A DNA stretch of 5,465 nt from an uncultured Coriobacteriaceae bacterium (GTDB lineage: Bacteria; Actinomycetota; Coriobacteriia; Coriobacteriales; UMGS124): contig CACZRK010000156.1 of the NCBI GenBank assembly GCA_902783515.1, positions 1 to 5,465 on the forward strand. The letters are read 5' to 3'. The stretch's first letter is position 1. Each line of letters starts with the position of its first letter. Made by a program: the position numbers and the translations under genes. Below, in pieces: positions 4,671-5,465 of this stretch. The notes under the pieces were generated by a model. That model had not been told where the DNA came from and ran no database searches. It worked only from the letters and a program-made list of their open reading frames with translations.

Positions 4671-5465
4671 ATGGACGGGGGAACGGCGCGGGACGGCCTC
4701 TCGGTCGGCGAGCTCGCACGCCTGTCGGGCGTGAGCGTGCGCGCCCTGCACCACTACGAGGCGCAGGGGCTGCTGCATCCCGAGCGACGGGAGAACGGCT
4801 ACCGCTCCTACGGGGACGCCGACGTGCGGCGCCTGCAGCGGATCCTGCTGTTCAGGCGCGCCGACATGCCGCTGGCGCGCATCCGCGAGATCCTGGACGC
4901 CCCGCCGGCCGCGCAGGCGTGCGCCATGGCGGCCCAGCTGGACGAGCTGCGCGCTCGGCGCGAACGGCTTGACGCGCTGATCCGCGTGGTGGAGGACATG
5001 ACGGCCGAAGCCGCACGCGAGGACGGGGGCGACGCGAACGCCGTCAGCACGAACGGGGGCGACGGGCATACGGCGGCAGGCGACCACCGTGACCCCGGTC
5101 GCGCCGCCGGGAATCACTCTGACAGAAGGGAAACGATCATGGGCACGCATGCCAACGGCACCAGGCGCACGACGACCGACGAGGAGCGCTTTGAGGCACT
5201 CAAGCGGCAGGCCGTGGACGAGAACGAGCGGGCGTACGGCGCGGAGGTCCGCCAGCGATGGGGCGACGAGGCGGCCGACGCGTCAAACGCGCGCCTGGCC
5301 GGCATGAGCAGGGAGACGTGGGACCGGGCGCACGAGCTTGAGCGCACGGTGCTCGACGAGGTCGCGGCGATCGCCGCCGAGCCGGACGCGATCGAGGCCG
5401 CCCGCGGCGAGCGCGGCCGCCATCTGTGCGAGCTGCACCGCGACTGGCTCTGCCTCTACTGGCCG
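4671..5465 (+). CDS. MerR-family regulator with TipAS-like ligand-binding domain (3' end missing)
   Basis: The visible 265 residues begin a transcription factor of the TipAL type. Residues 10-78 are a MerR winged helix-turn-helix (SVGELARLSGVSVRALHHYE, then NGYRSYGDADVRRLQRI). A coiled coil follows at about 85-115, then a Gly/Asp/Asn-rich linker (117-155). From about 171 a TipAS domain starts (RWGDE at 196-200, SRETWDRAHEL at 213-223, HRDWLCLYWP at 256-265). Such proteins activate their own promoter and multidrug-resistance genes when a hydrophobic or thiopeptide ligand binds the C-terminal domain. The window stops just before the place where Streptomyces TipA has its thiopeptide-reactive cysteine, so ligand type cannot be judged. 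The promoter at 4512-4542 suggests autoregulation. Met157 has its own ribosome binding site, so a short form is likely. The frame has no stop in the window. Confidence 0.88.
   Translation, partial: MDGGTARDGLSVGELARLSGVSVRALHHYEAQGLLHPERRENGYRSYGDADVRRLQRILLFRRADMPLARIREILDAPPAAQACAMAAQLDELRARRERLDALIRVVEDMTAEAAREDGGDANAVSTNGGDGHTAAGDHRDPGRAAGNHSDRRETIMGTHANGTRRTTTDEERFEALKRQAVDENERAYGAEVRQRWGDEAADASNARLAGMSRETWDRAHELERTVLDEVAAIAAEPDAIEAARGERGRHLCELHRDWLCLYWP
5126..5131 (+). promoter_or_regulatory. Internal ribosome binding site for a short TipAS-like form
   Basis: AAGGGA (within AGAAGGGA, 5124-5131) lies seven bases before the in-frame ATG at 5139. The surrounding 25 bases are distinctly more AT-rich than the rest of the gene, as expected of a translation start. 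Streptomyces tipA is known to make its ligand-binding domain separately in this way. Confidence 0.6.
5139..5465 (+). CDS. Probable short product: TipAS-like ligand-binding domain alone (3' end missing)
   Basis: An in-frame internal ATG (Met157 of the long form) follows the Gly/Asp-rich linker and stands about 15 residues before the TipAS domain begins. Translation from here would give a protein with no DNA-binding part that could sequester the ligand. Family knowledge: in Streptomyces lividans TipAL and TipAS come from the same gene in this manner, with TipAS in excess. What is seen here is the start codon, its ribosome binding site and its position at the domain border; use of the start is inferred. 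Confidence 0.5.
   Translation, partial: MGTHANGTRRTTTDEERFEALKRQAVDENERAYGAEVRQRWGDEAADASNARLAGMSRETWDRAHELERTVLDEVAAIAAEPDAIEAARGERGRHLCELHRDWLCLYWP

Noticed and set aside
4536..5150. A 204-codon minus-strand frame opposite the TipA-like gene.
   Set aside because: It overlaps the MerR coding region and its promoter, shows no domain, and the plus strand holds a clear MerR helix-turn-helix.

Overview
The window is high-GC bacterial DNA. It holds two complete nitrogen-metabolism genes on the minus strand and the start of a thiopeptide-responsive-type regulator on the plus strand. The protein types (Gram-positive-style Sec leader, strong AGGGGAG-type ribosome binding sites, an Amt transporter fused to PII, a pentaheme nitrite reductase) suggest an anaerobic actinobacterium, perhaps Coriobacteriia (Olsenella or Eggerthella relatives). 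That placement is inference only.

Layout, left to right. Positions 1-44 may hold the first codons of a minus-strand gene leaving the window (weak). Positions 45-382 are non-coding, with a palindrome over a TATGAT box and a clear rho-independent terminator at 258-293. Positions 383-1885 (minus) encode NrfA, the pentaheme ammonia-forming cytochrome c nitrite reductase, with the CxxCK active-site heme and catalytic Arg, Tyr and His. Its residues match the calcium-independent subclass. Positions 1886-2478 are non-coding, with an AT-rich nrfA leader and a ladder of GC-rich hairpins, two of which are diverged copies of one unit. Positions 2479-4188 (minus) encode an ammonium transporter with a C-terminal PII domain. 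Positions 4189-4670 are a divergent intergenic region with an AT-rich dyad-filled island and, at 4512-4542, a textbook MerR-type promoter (19-bp spacer with an 11-bp-arm operator). Positions 4671-5465 (plus, cut by the window end) encode a MerR/TipA-like regulator with an apparent internal start that would make the ligand-binding domain alone.

How the genes may work together: NrfA makes ammonium from nitrite outside the membrane, and the Amt-PII protein could import or gauge that ammonium while sensing nucleotide and 2-oxoglutarate state in cis. They are co-directional but about 590 bp apart, so they are probably separate transcripts. No nrfH-like electron-donor subunit is visible. The TipA-like regulator appears autoregulated and may have no functional link to the other two. 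The most notable points are the Ca-free NrfA signature, the Amt-PII fusion with an altered T-loop, and the conserved TipA layout (19-bp-spacer autoregulated promoter plus internal translation start).
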